DNA of 64,000 bases from Deltaproteobacteria bacterium (GCA_016219185.1 JACRBZ010000027.1:1-64000), one strand, 5' to 3'; counted from the first letter of the stretch, positions 26,562 to 35,897 are shown. Numbers and translations: made by a program. The notes: generated from the sequence alone by a model not told the origin.

Positions 26562-27575
26562 ATGAAGAAAAACGATAAAATCCTTCTGGATCATGGCAGC
26601 GGCGGGAAAATCTCCCATGCCATGATTGCGGAAATGATGCTGCCCGCCTTTGACAATCCCATCCTGGCCAGGTTGAATGACGGCGCCGAGTTCAAGATCG
26701 GAGATGAGCGGCTGGCGTTTTCAACCGACAGTTATGTGGTGGACCCCGTTTTTTTCCCCGGAGGCAACATCGGGGACCTGGCTGTCAACGGCACCGTGAA
26801 TGATCTGGCCATGTGCGGGGCGATCCCCTTGTTTTTAAGTGTCGGCCTGATCATCGAAGAAGGGTTTCCGGCCGCGGACCTGGATGTGATTCTCCGCCGG
26901 ATGGGGCTTGCCGCTCAAAATGCCGGGGTTTTGGTGGTGACAGGAGATACCAAGGTGGTTCCCCGGGGCGCCGCGGACAAGATTTTTATCAACACCTCCG
27001 GCATCGGCCGCATTCCGGACGGCGTCGAGATATCCGGCCACCGGGCAAGGCCGGGGGACAAGATTCTTTTGAGCGGCACGCTTGCGGATCACGGCATCGC
27101 CATTTTGACGAGCCGCGAGGGCATGCGCTTTGATTCTCCGGTGGTCAGTGACACGGCCGCGCTGAATCACCTGGTCCACCGGATGCTCTCCGTTGACCGG
27201 GATATTCATGTGCTGCGGGATCCGACACGGGGCGGGCTGGGAACGACGTTAAACGAGATCGCCGGTCAATCCAACGTGGGAATCCGTATTTTCGATGAGC
27301 GGATTCCCGTCAAGCCGGATGTTGCGGCGCTTTGCGAACTTTTGGGCTTTGACCCGCTCTATATCGCCAATGAGGGAAAGCTGGTTGCCTTTGTTTCCCC
27401 GGATCATGCGGATGCGGTGCTGGCGGTGCTTTGCGCGGATCCCCTGGGAAAGGATGCCTGCATTATCGGCGAGGTTGTGGAAGCGCCGGCGTGCAGGGTG
27501 ATCCTGCAAACGCGCATCGGCGGAACCCGTATCGTGGACATGCTGACCGGGGAGCAGCTACCAAGGATATGTTGA
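26562..27575 (+). CDS. hypE: Hydrogenase maturation protein HypE
   Basis: 337 residues. Begins KILLDHGSGGKISHAMIA, with the AIR-synthase-like ATP fold (NGTVNDLAMCGA, VVTGDTKVVPRG, DPTRGGLGTTLNEIA). The C-terminus ends LPRIC, the Cys that carries the thiocarboxamide and then thiocyanate. ATP-dependent dehydration on that Cys makes CN ligands. No strong ribosome binding site is visible; an in-frame TTG at 26547 is an alternative. Separated from hypD by the repeat. Confidence 0.94.
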   Translation: MKKNDKILLDHGSGGKISHAMIAEMMLPAFDNPILARLNDGAEFKIGDERLAFSTDSYVVDPVFFPGGNIGDLAVNGTVNDLAMCGAIPLFLSVGLIIEEGFPAADLDVILRRMGLAAQNAGVLVVTGDTKVVPRGAADKIFINTSGIGRIPDGVEISGHRARPGDKILLSGTLADHGIAILTSREGMRFDSPVVSDTAALNHLVHRMLSVDRDIHVLRDPTRGGLGTTLNEIAGQSNVGIRIFDERIPVKPDVAALCELLGFDPLYIANEGKLVAFVSPDHADAVLAVLCADPLGKDACIIGEVVEAPACRVILQTRIGGTRIVDMLTGEQLPRIC

Positions 27576-27615
27576 TCACTTGTTATCCTCTGTTCAAAGA
27601 ATTCGGGATCACACC

Positions 27616-28935
27616 ATGAACATTCATCTGGTCAGCCTGGGCTGCGCCCGGAATCTTGTGGACAGCGAGGTCATGACGGGAAAGCTGCGGGAGGCCGGCT
27701 GCGTTCCGGTTCCGGACCCGGAAGATGCGGACGTCATCATTGTCAATACGTGCAGCTTTATCGAGGCAGCGGCCAATGAATCCATCGATACCATCCTGGC
27801 CCTGGCCGCATACAAAAAAAGCGGGTCCTGCAGCCGGCTGATCGTCACCGGATGCCTTCCGGAGCGCTATCGCGAGGACATTGTCTCGGCCCTTCCGGAA
27901 GTGGATGTATTTCTGGGGACGGGCGCCTTTGACCGGATCATCGAAGCGGTTCAGGACGGCCCGATGCTTTCGGCCTGCATGCTCCCGGACCCCGATGGGA
28001 TCATTGTGGAAAACGCCGGCGTTCCCCGGGAATTGACGACTGGGCCCGCTGCCTACCTGAAAATTGCCGAAGGGTGCGACCGTCACTGCACCTATTGCAT
28101 CATCCCAAGGCTCCGGGGCAGGCAAAAAAGCAGGCCCATGGACGATATCGCGGCCGAAGCCGAAAAACTTGCAGCTTCCGGGGTCAGGGAGCTGACGCTG
28201 GTATCGCAGGATACCACGGCATACGGACAGGATCTTGGGGATTCCGCCAATTTATCGCTTCTTCTGGATCGCCTGTCCCGGATACCTTACGATATCTGGA
28301 TCCGTTTTCTGTACGGACATCCGGAAAGCATCACCGATGCGGTAATTCGAACGGTCGCGGATCATCCCGTGATCTGTCCTTATTTTGACATTCCGGTTCA
28401 GCATGCCGCTGACGGCGTGTTAAAACGCATGGGTCGGCATTACGGAAGAAAGGATCTGTTCCGGCTCTTTGAAAACATCCGGGATGCTGTTCCGGAGGCC
28501 TGCCTTCGCACCACGGTGATCGTGGGATTTCCGGGTGAAACGGATGCGGATTTTGACCTTTTACTCTCCTTTGTCAAGGAAATCCGGTTCGATCATCTCG
28601 GGGTGTTTATGTATTCGGATGCGGATGATCTGCCGTCCCACCACCTGCCGAACCCGGTTCCGGCCGCCGTGGCCAGGCGCCGCCACAACCGGTTGATGGC
28701 CGCCCAGAAAAAGATCTCCGCTGAAAACAACCGGAGCTATCTGGAAAAAATAATCCCGGTTCTTGTTGAATCCACCCCGGAAAAAGGGGTATATATGGGC
28801 CGAACCCGTTTTCAGGCGCCCGAAGTGGATGGCGTTACCATCATCCATGCGGATCACCAGGAGATCGGGGATGTCATCCGGGTTCGCATTACCGATACGC
28901 TGGAATATGATTTGATTGGGGTTCCTCATGAATGA
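27616..28935 (+). CDS. rimO: Ribosomal protein S12 methylthiotransferase RimO
   Basis: 439 residues. MNIHLVSLGCARNLVDSEVM starts an MTTase domain (first Cys, then CSFIEAA and GCLPERY), followed by a radical-SAM domain with CDRHCTYCIIP and a C-terminal TRAM domain (VLVESTPEKGVYMGRTRFQAPEVD). The NLVDSE segment favours RimO over MiaB. RimO adds a methylthio group to an Asp of S12. Its last 8 bases overlap the next gene. Confidence 0.92.
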   Translation: MNIHLVSLGCARNLVDSEVMTGKLREAGCVPVPDPEDADVIIVNTCSFIEAAANESIDTILALAAYKKSGSCSRLIVTGCLPERYREDIVSALPEVDVFLGTGAFDRIIEAVQDGPMLSACMLPDPDGIIVENAGVPRELTTGPAAYLKIAEGCDRHCTYCIIPRLRGRQKSRPMDDIAAEAEKLAASGVRELTLVSQDTTAYGQDLGDSANLSLLLDRLSRIPYDIWIRFLYGHPESITDAVIRTVADHPVICPYFDIPVQHAADGVLKRMGRHYGRKDLFRLFENIRDAVPEACLRTTVIVGFPGETDADFDLLLSFVKEIRFDHLGVFMYSDADDLPSHHLPNPVPAAVARRRHNRLMAAQKKISAENNRSYLEKIIPVLVESTPEKGVYMGRTRFQAPEVDGVTIIHADHQEIGDVIRVRITDTLEYDLIGVPHE

Positions 28936-29908
28936 ATTGAAAACCCGTATCCTGGATATGGTCAAAACCGATCTGGCCGAGATCGAAGTTGCACTGGTCG
29001 AAAACCTCAAGCCCAATGTCGAGCTGGTTTCAACCATTGCCGGCCACATACTCTTCAGCGGGGGAAAGCGCCTGCGCCCCCTGCTCATGGTGCTCTGCGC
29101 CAAGATCTGTCACTACCAGGGCGGTTATGACAAGACTTTTTCCATCATCTTCGAATACCTTCACGCAGCCACCCTCCTGCATGACGACGTGGTGGACGGG
29201 GCTCTCATGCGACGGGGAAAGCCCGCGGCCCACAGCCTTTGGGGAGGCGCCGCGGCCGTGCTCACCGGAGATTTTCTTCTGGCCAGGTCCCTTGCCATTG
29301 CCGCTGAAACCGGCAATATCCGGATCATCCGCACCATTTCGGAAATCACCGATAACATGGCTCAGGGTGAAATCCATCAGCTCATGCGAAAGGGGGATAT
29401 TCACCTTTCCGAGGCTGAATATCTGGAGGTGATCCGCCGAAAAACCGCGGTGCTGTTTCAGGGCGCCTGCAGGGTTAGTGCCCTGATTGCCGATGCCCCG
29501 CAAGGCTGGGAGATTGCGCTTGCCGACTACGGGTTTCATCTGGGAATGGCGTTTCAGATGGCGGACGATCTTCTGGACTATACCGAAGACAGCCTGGCCC
29601 TGGGAAAGACGGTCGGTGCCGATCTCAAGGAAGGCAAGATGACCCTTCCGGTGATTTATGCCCTCAATGCCGCGGGTGCCAAAGACCGCCGCCGCATGGA
29701 AGCCATTATCGCCAATCCGGAATTCTCGGTTCCGGAGTTCCAGGAATTGGTTTCGTATCTTAAAGCCCATGGCGGCATCGACTACACCTGGCAAAAGGCC
29801 AACGCCCATATTGAGTCGGCCAAGACCGCCATCGCGCGGTTCGAGCCTTCGGTTCCAAGGGAGATCCTGATGGATGTGGCCGATTATGCGCTGAAACGTA
29901 AAAGCTGA
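28928..29908 (+). CDS. Polyprenyl (probably octaprenyl) diphosphate synthase
   Basis: 326 residues. First aspartate-rich motif LLHDDVVD, with GKRLRPLLMVL upstream, and second motif QMADDLLDY are the catalytic Mg-binding sites of trans-prenyltransferases. The length and the ALMRRGKPAAHSLWG segment suit an IspB-like enzyme making the side chain of menaquinone. Chain length cannot be fixed from sequence. Start ATG at 28928 overlaps the rimO stop; a start at 28916 is less likely. Confidence 0.9.
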   Translation: MNELKTRILDMVKTDLAEIEVALVENLKPNVELVSTIAGHILFSGGKRLRPLLMVLCAKICHYQGGYDKTFSIIFEYLHAATLLHDDVVDGALMRRGKPAAHSLWGGAAAVLTGDFLLARSLAIAAETGNIRIIRTISEITDNMAQGEIHQLMRKGDIHLSEAEYLEVIRRKTAVLFQGACRVSALIADAPQGWEIALADYGFHLGMAFQMADDLLDYTEDSLALGKTVGADLKEGKMTLPVIYALNAAGAKDRRRMEAIIANPEFSVPEFQELVSYLKAHGGIDYTWQKANAHIESAKTAIARFEPSVPREILMDVADYALKRKS

Positions 29909-29919
29909 TGGAGGCGATG

Positions 29920-31116
29920 ATGCGAACAAAAACAAACTGTTTTTGGCTGGCAATGCTGCTGTGCGGCCTGATGGTCCGGCAGACTTCAGTTGCGGCGGAA
30001 GAGCCGCTGAAAACCTTTGAGGCCGTCGGCACCGTTAAAATTCAGGGCGAAAAAATCGTTGATGCCCGGGAAGCCGCGATTTCCCTGGGACTTGCGGCTG
30101 CGGTAGACCGGGCGATTCTTGAGCAGATTTCCGCTGAAACCGCCGCGGCGAATTTTTCCGCGATCACCGAGCTTTTTTACGTTAATGTCAACCAGTTTGT
30201 TCAGGGCTATAAGGTGCTTGCGGAATCCAGGGGCAGCGGTTTTTATCGCGTCATGGTTCAGGCCGGTATCTCTTCCGCAGCCATCCAGAAACAGCTTACC
30301 AATGCCGGCATCGCCCTGGGGAAAAAAATCCTGCCGTCCGTCCTGCTGATGGTTTCCGACCAGCGCCTGGACAGCCCGGACGCTCAGTATTGGTGGGGGT
30401 CGGGCGCTGCTGCCGCCGCAAAACCGGTTGCAGTACCCCTGCTTTCACGGGTCCTCAGCGAAAAAGGCTTTGGAATCGTCGGCCATGAAGTTGTCGGAGG
30501 TTCGGAGGCTCTGGTTCCCGTTCATCAGAATTCGAATCCGGGAAATGCTCAGGTTGCCGAAATCGGTGCCAAGGCCGGCGCCGACATGGTGATCGCCGGA
30601 AGTCTTACGTTTCAGCGGGTGCCCACCGCGCCGGAAACAGCCCCGAAAACCGTTAAGGCCGTTATCTCGCTACGCGCGGTCCGTTCGGGAAGCGGAGAGG
30701 AACTGGCCGCTGTTGAGCAAATGGCTACGGTTCCCAATGCCGAAGATCCCGCCGGAATCGATCTGGCCCTGGCAACCCTGGGAAAGGCCGCCTGCGAAGA
30801 ATTGAGTAAACAGATGGCTTCGGCCTGGCAGAAACAGGCCCGTAAATCCGCATCCGTCGAACTGCTGATCGAGGGCACGAGTCAACTGGGGAATTATTCG
30901 GCGTTTCGATCCGTCCTGAGTAAGGTTTCAGGGGTCAAGCACGTCCAGATCAAAGAAATGAAAGCCGACCAATCCACCCTGATCGTCGAATATCCAAACG
31001 GAGCCCGGCAACTGGCCGATGCCCTGATGTTGAAACCCTATGATGGATTTAGTATAACCATACCGGAAGTGACCCAGAACCAGTTAAAAATCATCCTGGT
31101 TCGCGGGCAGCAATAA
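29920..31116 (+). CDS. Secreted FlgT_N-like protein
   Basis: 398 residues from ATG 29920, chosen because GGAGG lies five bases upstream; ATGs at 29908 and 29917 are alternatives. An N-terminal signal peptide (about 1-26) is followed by KTFEAVGTVKIQGEKIVDAR, a pattern like the N-terminal domain of the flagellar protein FlgT: DARExAxxxGLxxAVxRA, then NVNQFVQGYKVLAES. The rest (about 130-398) is unfamiliar, with an Ala-rich low-complexity segment. Family link is from memory of the motif. There are no flagellar genes nearby, so any flagellar role is unproven. Confidence 0.55.
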   Translation: MRTKTNCFWLAMLLCGLMVRQTSVAAEEPLKTFEAVGTVKIQGEKIVDAREAAISLGLAAAVDRAILEQISAETAAANFSAITELFYVNVNQFVQGYKVLAESRGSGFYRVMVQAGISSAAIQKQLTNAGIALGKKILPSVLLMVSDQRLDSPDAQYWWGSGAAAAAKPVAVPLLSRVLSEKGFGIVGHEVVGGSEALVPVHQNSNPGNAQVAEIGAKAGADMVIAGSLTFQRVPTAPETAPKTVKAVISLRAVRSGSGEELAAVEQMATVPNAEDPAGIDLALATLGKAACEELSKQMASAWQKQARKSASVELLIEGTSQLGNYSAFRSVLSKVSGVKHVQIKEMKADQSTLIVEYPNGARQLADALMLKPYDGFSITIPEVTQNQLKIILVRGQQ

Positions 31117-31166
31117 GGGATTTGGCCTATCTATGATTTTTCCGACATCCGTGTTGAGATTTTAAA

Positions 31167-31736
31167 TTGAAATATCCCAGACTCACGATTAATGTCCCCA
31201 ATTTTATTACGGTTATCCGAATCCTGCTGACGCCGCTCTTTGTCATCTTTCTGCAAAGGGAAATGTTCCCGCTGGCGATTCTGGTTTTCACGATTGCCGG
31301 GATCAGCGACGGACTGGACGGCTTTATCGCCAGGTACTTCAACCAGCGGACCGAACTCGGTGCCTATCTGGATCCCATTGCCGACAAATCCCTGCTCATG
31401 GCCTCCTTTATCACCCTGGGCGTTCAGCAGCACATTCCGGGCTGGCTGGCCGTGATCGTCATCAGCCGGGATATCGTCATCGTGATGGGCATTGCCGTCC
31501 TGACCATCATGGACATCAAAATTCGCATTCATCCCACCCTGATCAGCAAGGTGACCACTTTTGCCCAATTGTTTACGGTGTTTCTGACCCTTCTCTATCC
31601 GCAAATCCCATCGGAGCCCATGGCCAAATACGTGATGTTCTGGATTACGGCCGTTTTGACCACGGTTTCCGGGCTTCATTACATGGTGCTTGGCCTCAAC
31701 ACGTTTCAGAACGGGCAGGACAGATTGATTCGATAG
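31167..31736 (+). CDS. pgsA: CDP-diacylglycerol-glycerol-3-phosphate 3-phosphatidyltransferase
   Basis: 189 residues with about five membrane helices. The CDP-alcohol phosphotransferase motif is intact: DGFIARYFNQRTELGAYLDP, followed by IADK (D-G-x2-A-R-x8-G-x3-D-x3-D). It starts at a TTG, because the conserved NVPNFITVIRILLTPLF segment would be lost at any internal ATG. Catalyses the committed step to phosphatidylglycerol in the inner membrane. Last gene before tRNA-Val. Confidence 0.88.
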   Translation: MKYPRLTINVPNFITVIRILLTPLFVIFLQREMFPLAILVFTIAGISDGLDGFIARYFNQRTELGAYLDPIADKSLLMASFITLGVQQHIPGWLAVIVISRDIVIVMGIAVLTIMDIKIRIHPTLISKVTTFAQLFTVFLTLLYPQIPSEPMAKYVMFWITAVLTTVSGLHYMVLGLNTFQNGQDRLIR

Positions 31737-31856
31737 CGGATAAACGCCGGCACTGGCGGATGATGCAGGTCGGCTGCTGATAAAACATCCAGCCCTTTTT
31801 TATCACAGTTTTTGTTGACATCGAACGGGTCAGATGGTATCTATAAAAAAGTTTAC

Positions 31857-31931
31857 AGGCACGTAGCTCAGCGGGAGAGCACTACCCTGACACGGTAGGG
31901 GTCGTTGGTTCAAACCCAATCGTGCCTACCA
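31857..31931 (+). tRNA. tRNA-Val (anticodon GAC)
   Basis: 75 nt with CCA encoded. Acceptor AGGCACG pairs with CGTGCCT, the anticodon stem CTACC/GGTAG holds a loop with GAC, and the T arm is GTTGG-TTCAAAC-CCAAT. A promoter of the form TTGACA (31815-31820) with TATCTA at 31838 lies just upstream. A terminator follows at 31940. Confidence 0.93.
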
Positions 31932-31939
31932 GGTAAATC

Positions 31940-31979
31940 AAGGGGTTATGATGAAAATCATAACCCCTTTTGATTTTTT
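31940..31979 (+). terminator. Intrinsic terminator of tRNA-Val
   Basis: A 13-bp stem, AAGGGGTTATGAT (31940-31952) with its complement at 31957-31969, closed by a GAAA tetraloop and followed by TTGATTTTTT. Confidence 0.88.
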
Positions 31980-32640
31980 GTTGGCAACCATTTCGGTAAC
32001 CAAACACTGTTTTAAATACTGGCTACAATAATTTCTGTTTTTGATTTTTTGGGATATTGAATATCCCCAATGGTCAGCCTCTTGAAACGCCTTTCCATTT
32101 TTCCACTTCAATCTTTCAAAGCGCATTGACCATTTCTTGCAGCATCACTGCATGCCCGCTTGGCTTCTCTGTCCGTGCGTTGGAAGCCAGATACCATTTT
32201 CATTCTCAAACTGACAAACAACTGCGGATTGCCTGGGTCAATTAATTTGAGCACAGGTGGGTCTGTTTTTATTAGCGTCCAAGGTATCTTTTGCTCGCAA
32301 TCTTGAAAGAACGCTATCGTTTGGAACAAAATCTATCCCAATATTACACTTTTTGGAGGGTAACATTTTTGAGCAAAAACCAATGCTTTCGATTTTTCAA
32401 ATGAACTCTCGGCCAACTCAAAAAGTAGAAATATCAGATAAGCAATTGAGATTATTTGATCTATAAGTTTGAAGTCCGATTTAAATACTTATGGAAGAAT
32501 GAATTAATAGCGCTCCAAACTATTGCTGAAATTACACTTTTAACGTTTTTACTGTGAGTAACATGCTTATTTTATTCACTGGTTAACCGGACAGCAGTGA
32601 AATCACGTGAAAGGAACCAAGCATGCCAAACGGAGATGTA
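31980..32640. other. AT-rich stretch without recognisable genes
   Basis: Only short open frames are present (up to about 70 codons, both strands), without ribosome binding sites or familiar motifs. Base composition is clearly AT-richer than the pgsA side. No copy of the tRNA-Val 3' end was noticed downstream that would mark an integrated element. It may be decayed accessory DNA. Confidence 0.5.
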
Positions 32641-32657
32641 ATTTTTGTCGAAAAATA

Positions 32658-32686
32658 TTGACAGGATAGTTTTACCCGGGTATATT
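32658..32686 (+). promoter_or_regulatory. Promoter of the DUF2239 gene
   Basis: TTGACA at 32658-32663 and TATATT at 32681-32686 with 17-base spacing, about 36 bases before the start codon. Confidence 0.6.
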
Positions 32687-32722
32687 TTGTCCGCTCACAA
32701 ATAAGCAGGAGGAAATCGAGAG

Positions 32723-33355
32723 ATGGACGAAAAAAATCTAAAACGTTATACCGCGTTCGAATCCAAACGCTGCCTTGCTTCTGGAGACTTGGCACAGGTA
32801 GTTATGAAGGTAAAAGAGGCGATCGATAGAGGAGAAGGGGAATCAGTCCTTATTTTTGATGATTTCACCAGCGAAACTTTCGAGATGGACTTTCGTGGCA
32901 CGATGAAAGATGTTCTGAGGAGACTTCAGAAACAGATAGAATGGGGCGAGTCGGTGGCCGCTCCGGTAAACACGGATCAGAACGTAGTGCGCGGACCGGG
33001 TCGCCCTAAACTGGGTGTCGTCTCTCGGGAAGTCACCTTGCTGCCGCGACATTGGGACTGGCTTAATAGCCAACCCGGAGGCGCCTCAGTTGCACTTCGC
33101 AAACTCGTTGAGGAAGCCAGACGCGTTAATAGCGGCAAGGATAAGGTGCGGCACTCGCAAGAGGCGGCGTACAGGTTTATGTCCGCTATGGCCGGTAACC
33201 TGCCCGGGTTCGAGGAGGCGACGAGGGCTTTGTTTAGAGCAGATCGTGAACATTTCGACAGTTTAGTGGCGTCATGGCCCGCCGATATCCGAGAATATGC
33301 CCGAAAGCTGTCGTATGTCGCGCTCCAGAGTCGAGCAAGCGGAAGCGCCGGATGA
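32723..33355 (+). CDS. DUF2239 family protein
   Basis: 210 residues with GGAGG before the ATG. The order FESKRCLASGDLAQVVMKVK, ESVLIFDDFTSETFEMDFRG, GRPKLGVVSREVTLLPRHWD-WL and GGASVALRKLVEEAR matches what I know of DUF2239, a family of unknown function often with an R-GRPKLGVV segment. The C-terminal half is helical and charged. Single-gene transcript from a strong-looking promoter, placed near tRNA-Val in an accessory region. No catalytic motif is evident. Confidence 0.72.
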   Translation: MDEKNLKRYTAFESKRCLASGDLAQVVMKVKEAIDRGEGESVLIFDDFTSETFEMDFRGTMKDVLRRLQKQIEWGESVAAPVNTDQNVVRGPGRPKLGVVSREVTLLPRHWDWLNSQPGGASVALRKLVEEARRVNSGKDKVRHSQEAAYRFMSAMAGNLPGFEEATRALFRADREHFDSLVASWPADIREYARKLSYVALQSRASGSAG

Positions 33356-33601
33356 CCGATGCGGAAAACAAGCATGGCGGTTCAGTTACAGAGTTCTTGG
33401 CCGCCGTCCATCAGCCGAATACAACCGGGGTCCCTTGAGAATGGTGCTGCTCATGTTTCAGGTATCGATATTTCTCAAAAGTTGATTTCGGATGCCCAAA
33501 AAAGAATTCTAGAAAAGAAACCATAAAGAAGCTATTTTCTTCTCCTCACAGGAAGTGCGTGAGTATCTTCCCTCTGTGTCAATGAAGGTGATAGTCTCAA
33601 A

Positions 33602-34450
33602 TCATATTTTTTCTCTGAAGGATTGGATAATATATTCAGAAAAACAATCTATTGTTTCGGATGACACTCTTTTTGTTTTATGCAGTACAATATTGGAGAC
33701 CGGCATCACAGGTAAGCCATTTTCTATGCCGACAATTTTTAAATCCGGCGGAACGTTGCTTCGTATGATCGGAGCAATCGCAAACCCTGCCCTGACAGCC
33801 TCCAGAAGTCCCGAAATACTGCGACTCACATATACAATCCTGTATTTCAGCCCGGCTTTTTCCAGGGCCTCGATTGCCCATGTCCGGAAGATGCAGTCGC
33901 CTTCAAACACAGCCAGGGATATGGTTTTATGTTTTTGCATGATAAAACCCGGGTCCGTAACCCAGACAAGCGGATCATGAGAAATAACCTGCCCGCCATC
34001 ACTTGTCTGGGTGCAAATCCCGATATCAAGCTCTCCTTTATCAATGGCTTCCTTGATTTTATCACTGTTTTCACATCGCATTTCCACCAGAACGTCCGGA
34101 TAGGATGAAGCAAAACGCGCCAATAACCTTGGCAGGACTCCGACTGTATAATGTTCAGGTGAACCGAACCTGATAAAACCCTCCAGGTTCGGTTTTGATA
34201 AAGCCCGGACCGCATCGTCATGCTCTTTTACAATCCGCATGGCATGGTTGATCAAGGTATTGCCTTCGGCGGTCAATTTCACGGACTTGCCGATTCTGTC
34301 AAACAATTTCTTTCCGATTTCATTCTCGAGTCTCTTGATCTGCATACTTACGGCGGTTTGTGATCTGTTGACCTGAATTCCCGCTTTGGTAAACCCTTTT
34401 GTCTCGGCAAGAGCAATAAACGTTCTTAAATAATCGATCTGCAGGTTCAT
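33602..34450 (-). CDS. LysR family transcriptional regulator
   Basis: 282 residues from an ATG with GAGGAAAT upstream. The N-terminal winged helix (residues 1-60) contains LRTFIALAETKGFTKAGIQV and NRSQTAVSMQIKRLENEIGK, which is the LysR HTH; the remainder is a periplasmic-binding-protein-like effector domain (GFIRFGSPEHYTVGVLPRLL). Its gene is the last of a minus-strand run: DapB-like enzyme, SWEET-type transporter, regulator, with gaps of about 20-26 bases. The effector may be a metabolite of the neighbouring reductase. Confidence 0.9.
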   Translation of the reverse strand: MNLQIDYLRTFIALAETKGFTKAGIQVNRSQTAVSMQIKRLENEIGKKLFDRIGKSVKLTAEGNTLINHAMRIVKEHDDAVRALSKPNLEGFIRFGSPEHYTVGVLPRLLARFASSYPDVLVEMRCENSDKIKEAIDKGELDIGICTQTSDGGQVISHDPLVWVTDPGFIMQKHKTISLAVFEGDCIFRTWAIEALEKAGLKYRIVYVSRSISGLLEAVRAGFAIAPIIRSNVPPDLKIVGIENGLPVMPVSNIVLHKTKRVSSETIDCFSEYIIQSFREKI

Positions 34451-34476
34451 ATTTCCTCGTATTTTAACATACGGGT

Positions 34477-35073
34477 TCAATTCAAGATTCTATCGTGATT
34501 CTTTGCCCAGTGAATTAGTTTTAATGAAGCAATCAGCCCGCTCGTGGTCAACTGGAAAAATGTAAAAATCAGGATTGAAGTATCATGCCGGATGAGCGAA
34601 TAAGCTCCCCATACCAAACCATCCGACATGGACAGCAACCATGTCCCCAGTGACAAGTCCGATAGATTGTCCTCTTTATAGGCGACCCAAAGTTGAGGAA
34701 TGTTGGAAACAAGGACGCTTACAGGCAGCATGATGCCGAGCCCGCTTTCTTCCTTGATAATTGCCGCCAGGAGCAGGACACAAAACCAAATCGGTGCAAT
34801 TTTTAATTCCTTTATTTGACGGCCGAATCGCAAAGCAAAAAAGGTGATTATTAAAAAGACCATTGCCGAAGAGCCTGTGGCAAGGGCGAGATAGGGTTGA
34901 TTCGTCAACAGGCCATAGACTGCCCAGCCAAAACCGACAATTGAACTGGTGGCTGCCGTATCAACGGATACACCGCAGGCTTCCTTTGCACGAAGAAGGA
35001 GGACAAGCTGAGGCAGCGCACGAACCAGGCCTATAAATGTTCCAGAAATACCGAGAATGGAAGGTATGTTCAT
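34477..35073 (-). CDS. SWEET/PQ-loop membrane transporter
   Basis: 198 residues with about six or seven membrane helices. Two PQ-loop repeats are visible: ALPQLVLLLRAKEACGVSVD and SNIPQLWVAYKEDNLSDLSL, as in full SWEET-like proteins rather than single-repeat SemiSWEETs. Known relatives move sugars or amino acids by facilitated diffusion. The cargo is unknown. Neighbouring genes (DapB-like reductase and LysR) hint at an amino-acid-related compound. Confidence 0.75.
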   Translation of the reverse strand: MNIPSILGISGTFIGLVRALPQLVLLLRAKEACGVSVDTAATSSIVGFGWAVYGLLTNQPYLALATGSSAMVFLIITFFALRFGRQIKELKIAPIWFCVLLLAAIIKEESGLGIMLPVSVLVSNIPQLWVAYKEDNLSDLSLGTWLLSMSDGLVWGAYSLIRHDTSILIFTFFQLTTSGLIASLKLIHWAKNHDRILN

Positions 35074-35093
35074 TTTTATCCTTATGCGAATCG

Positions 35094-35897
35094 TTAGTTC
35101 AAATCAAGCACCTGATCAAGCCCGCGGCGAACTCCAATGAATGTATTGACTTTTCGGATAGCCAGCAGTGCCCCGTCCACGTAGGGTTGCGCACTGGAAC
35201 CCGCATCATGCCGGATTGTCAATTTCTGATCCGGCATGCCGAAGATAATTTCCGCTGAAATAGTGTATCCGGGCAATCGCACGGAATGAACCTGTGAACC
35301 TGTTATCCTTGTGCCGCGTGCTTCTATGGCCCCTTTAGTCTGATCCAGAGGGACGGTCAGTTCCGACGGCCGGATTTTTGAAAGCCGATAAGCAAGTTCT
35401 CTTGCTGTTCCACTGGGCGAGTCTTTTTTGTCGTCATGCGCATAATCAATGATTTCCCACTGGGGGATATACCTGGCTGCTATTTCTGAAAATTTCTGCA
35501 ACAAGACGACTGTGAGTGCAAAATTTCCGACGGCGAGCACGCCCAATTTTCTGTCCGTGGCTTTTTTGTCGATTTCAGCGTAATCCTCATTACTCAGCCC
35601 GGATGTTCCAACAACGACATGTACTCCTGCGTCGAGAGCGGTAAATATGTTTTTTTTGGCGACATCCAGATTCGTATACTCCACCATAACATCACAATTT
35701 GAAAGTGAATCTTTACTTACAGATTCGGATATCACCAGATCAGAACCATCAAGGCCAAGTACTTCATGTATCGTCTTTCCCTTGTTCGTTCTGGAGACAG
35801 CACCTGCAAGTTCCATATCTTCAGCCAGATGAATGCCTCTGGTCAGAGCTGAACCCGCCCATCCAGTGGCACCTGCGACACAAACTTTTAATGTCAT
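35094..35897 (-). CDS. dapB: Dihydrodipicolinate reductase-like enzyme
   Basis: 267 residues from an ATG with GGAGAGG upstream. KVCVAGATGWAGSALTRGI is a dinucleotide-binding Rossmann motif, VGTSGLSNEDYAEIDKKA and the block IIDYAHDDKKDSPSGTARE correspond to DapB's (H)HxxKxDxPSGTA catalytic region. The GATGWAGSAL version of the Rossmann loop departs from the usual GAxGRMG, and the first His of the HH pair is Ala, so it may act on a related substrate. Normal DapB makes tetrahydrodipicolinate for lysine and cell wall. First gene of the operon with the transporter and LysR gene. Confidence 0.72.
   Translation of the reverse strand: MTLKVCVAGATGWAGSALTRGIHLAEDMELAGAVSRTNKGKTIHEVLGLDGSDLVISESVSKDSLSNCDVMVEYTNLDVAKKNIFTALDAGVHVVVGTSGLSNEDYAEIDKKATDRKLGVLAVGNFALTVVLLQKFSEIAARYIPQWEIIDYAHDDKKDSPSGTARELAYRLSKIRPSELTVPLDQTKGAIEARGTRITGSQVHSVRLPGYTISAEIIFGMPDQKLTIRHDAGSSAQPYVDGALLAIRKVNTFIGVRRGLDQVLDLN

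Noticed and set aside
31980-32640. Integrated element with a duplicated tRNA-Val 3' end
   Set aside because: I found no second copy of the tRNA end and no integrase gene.
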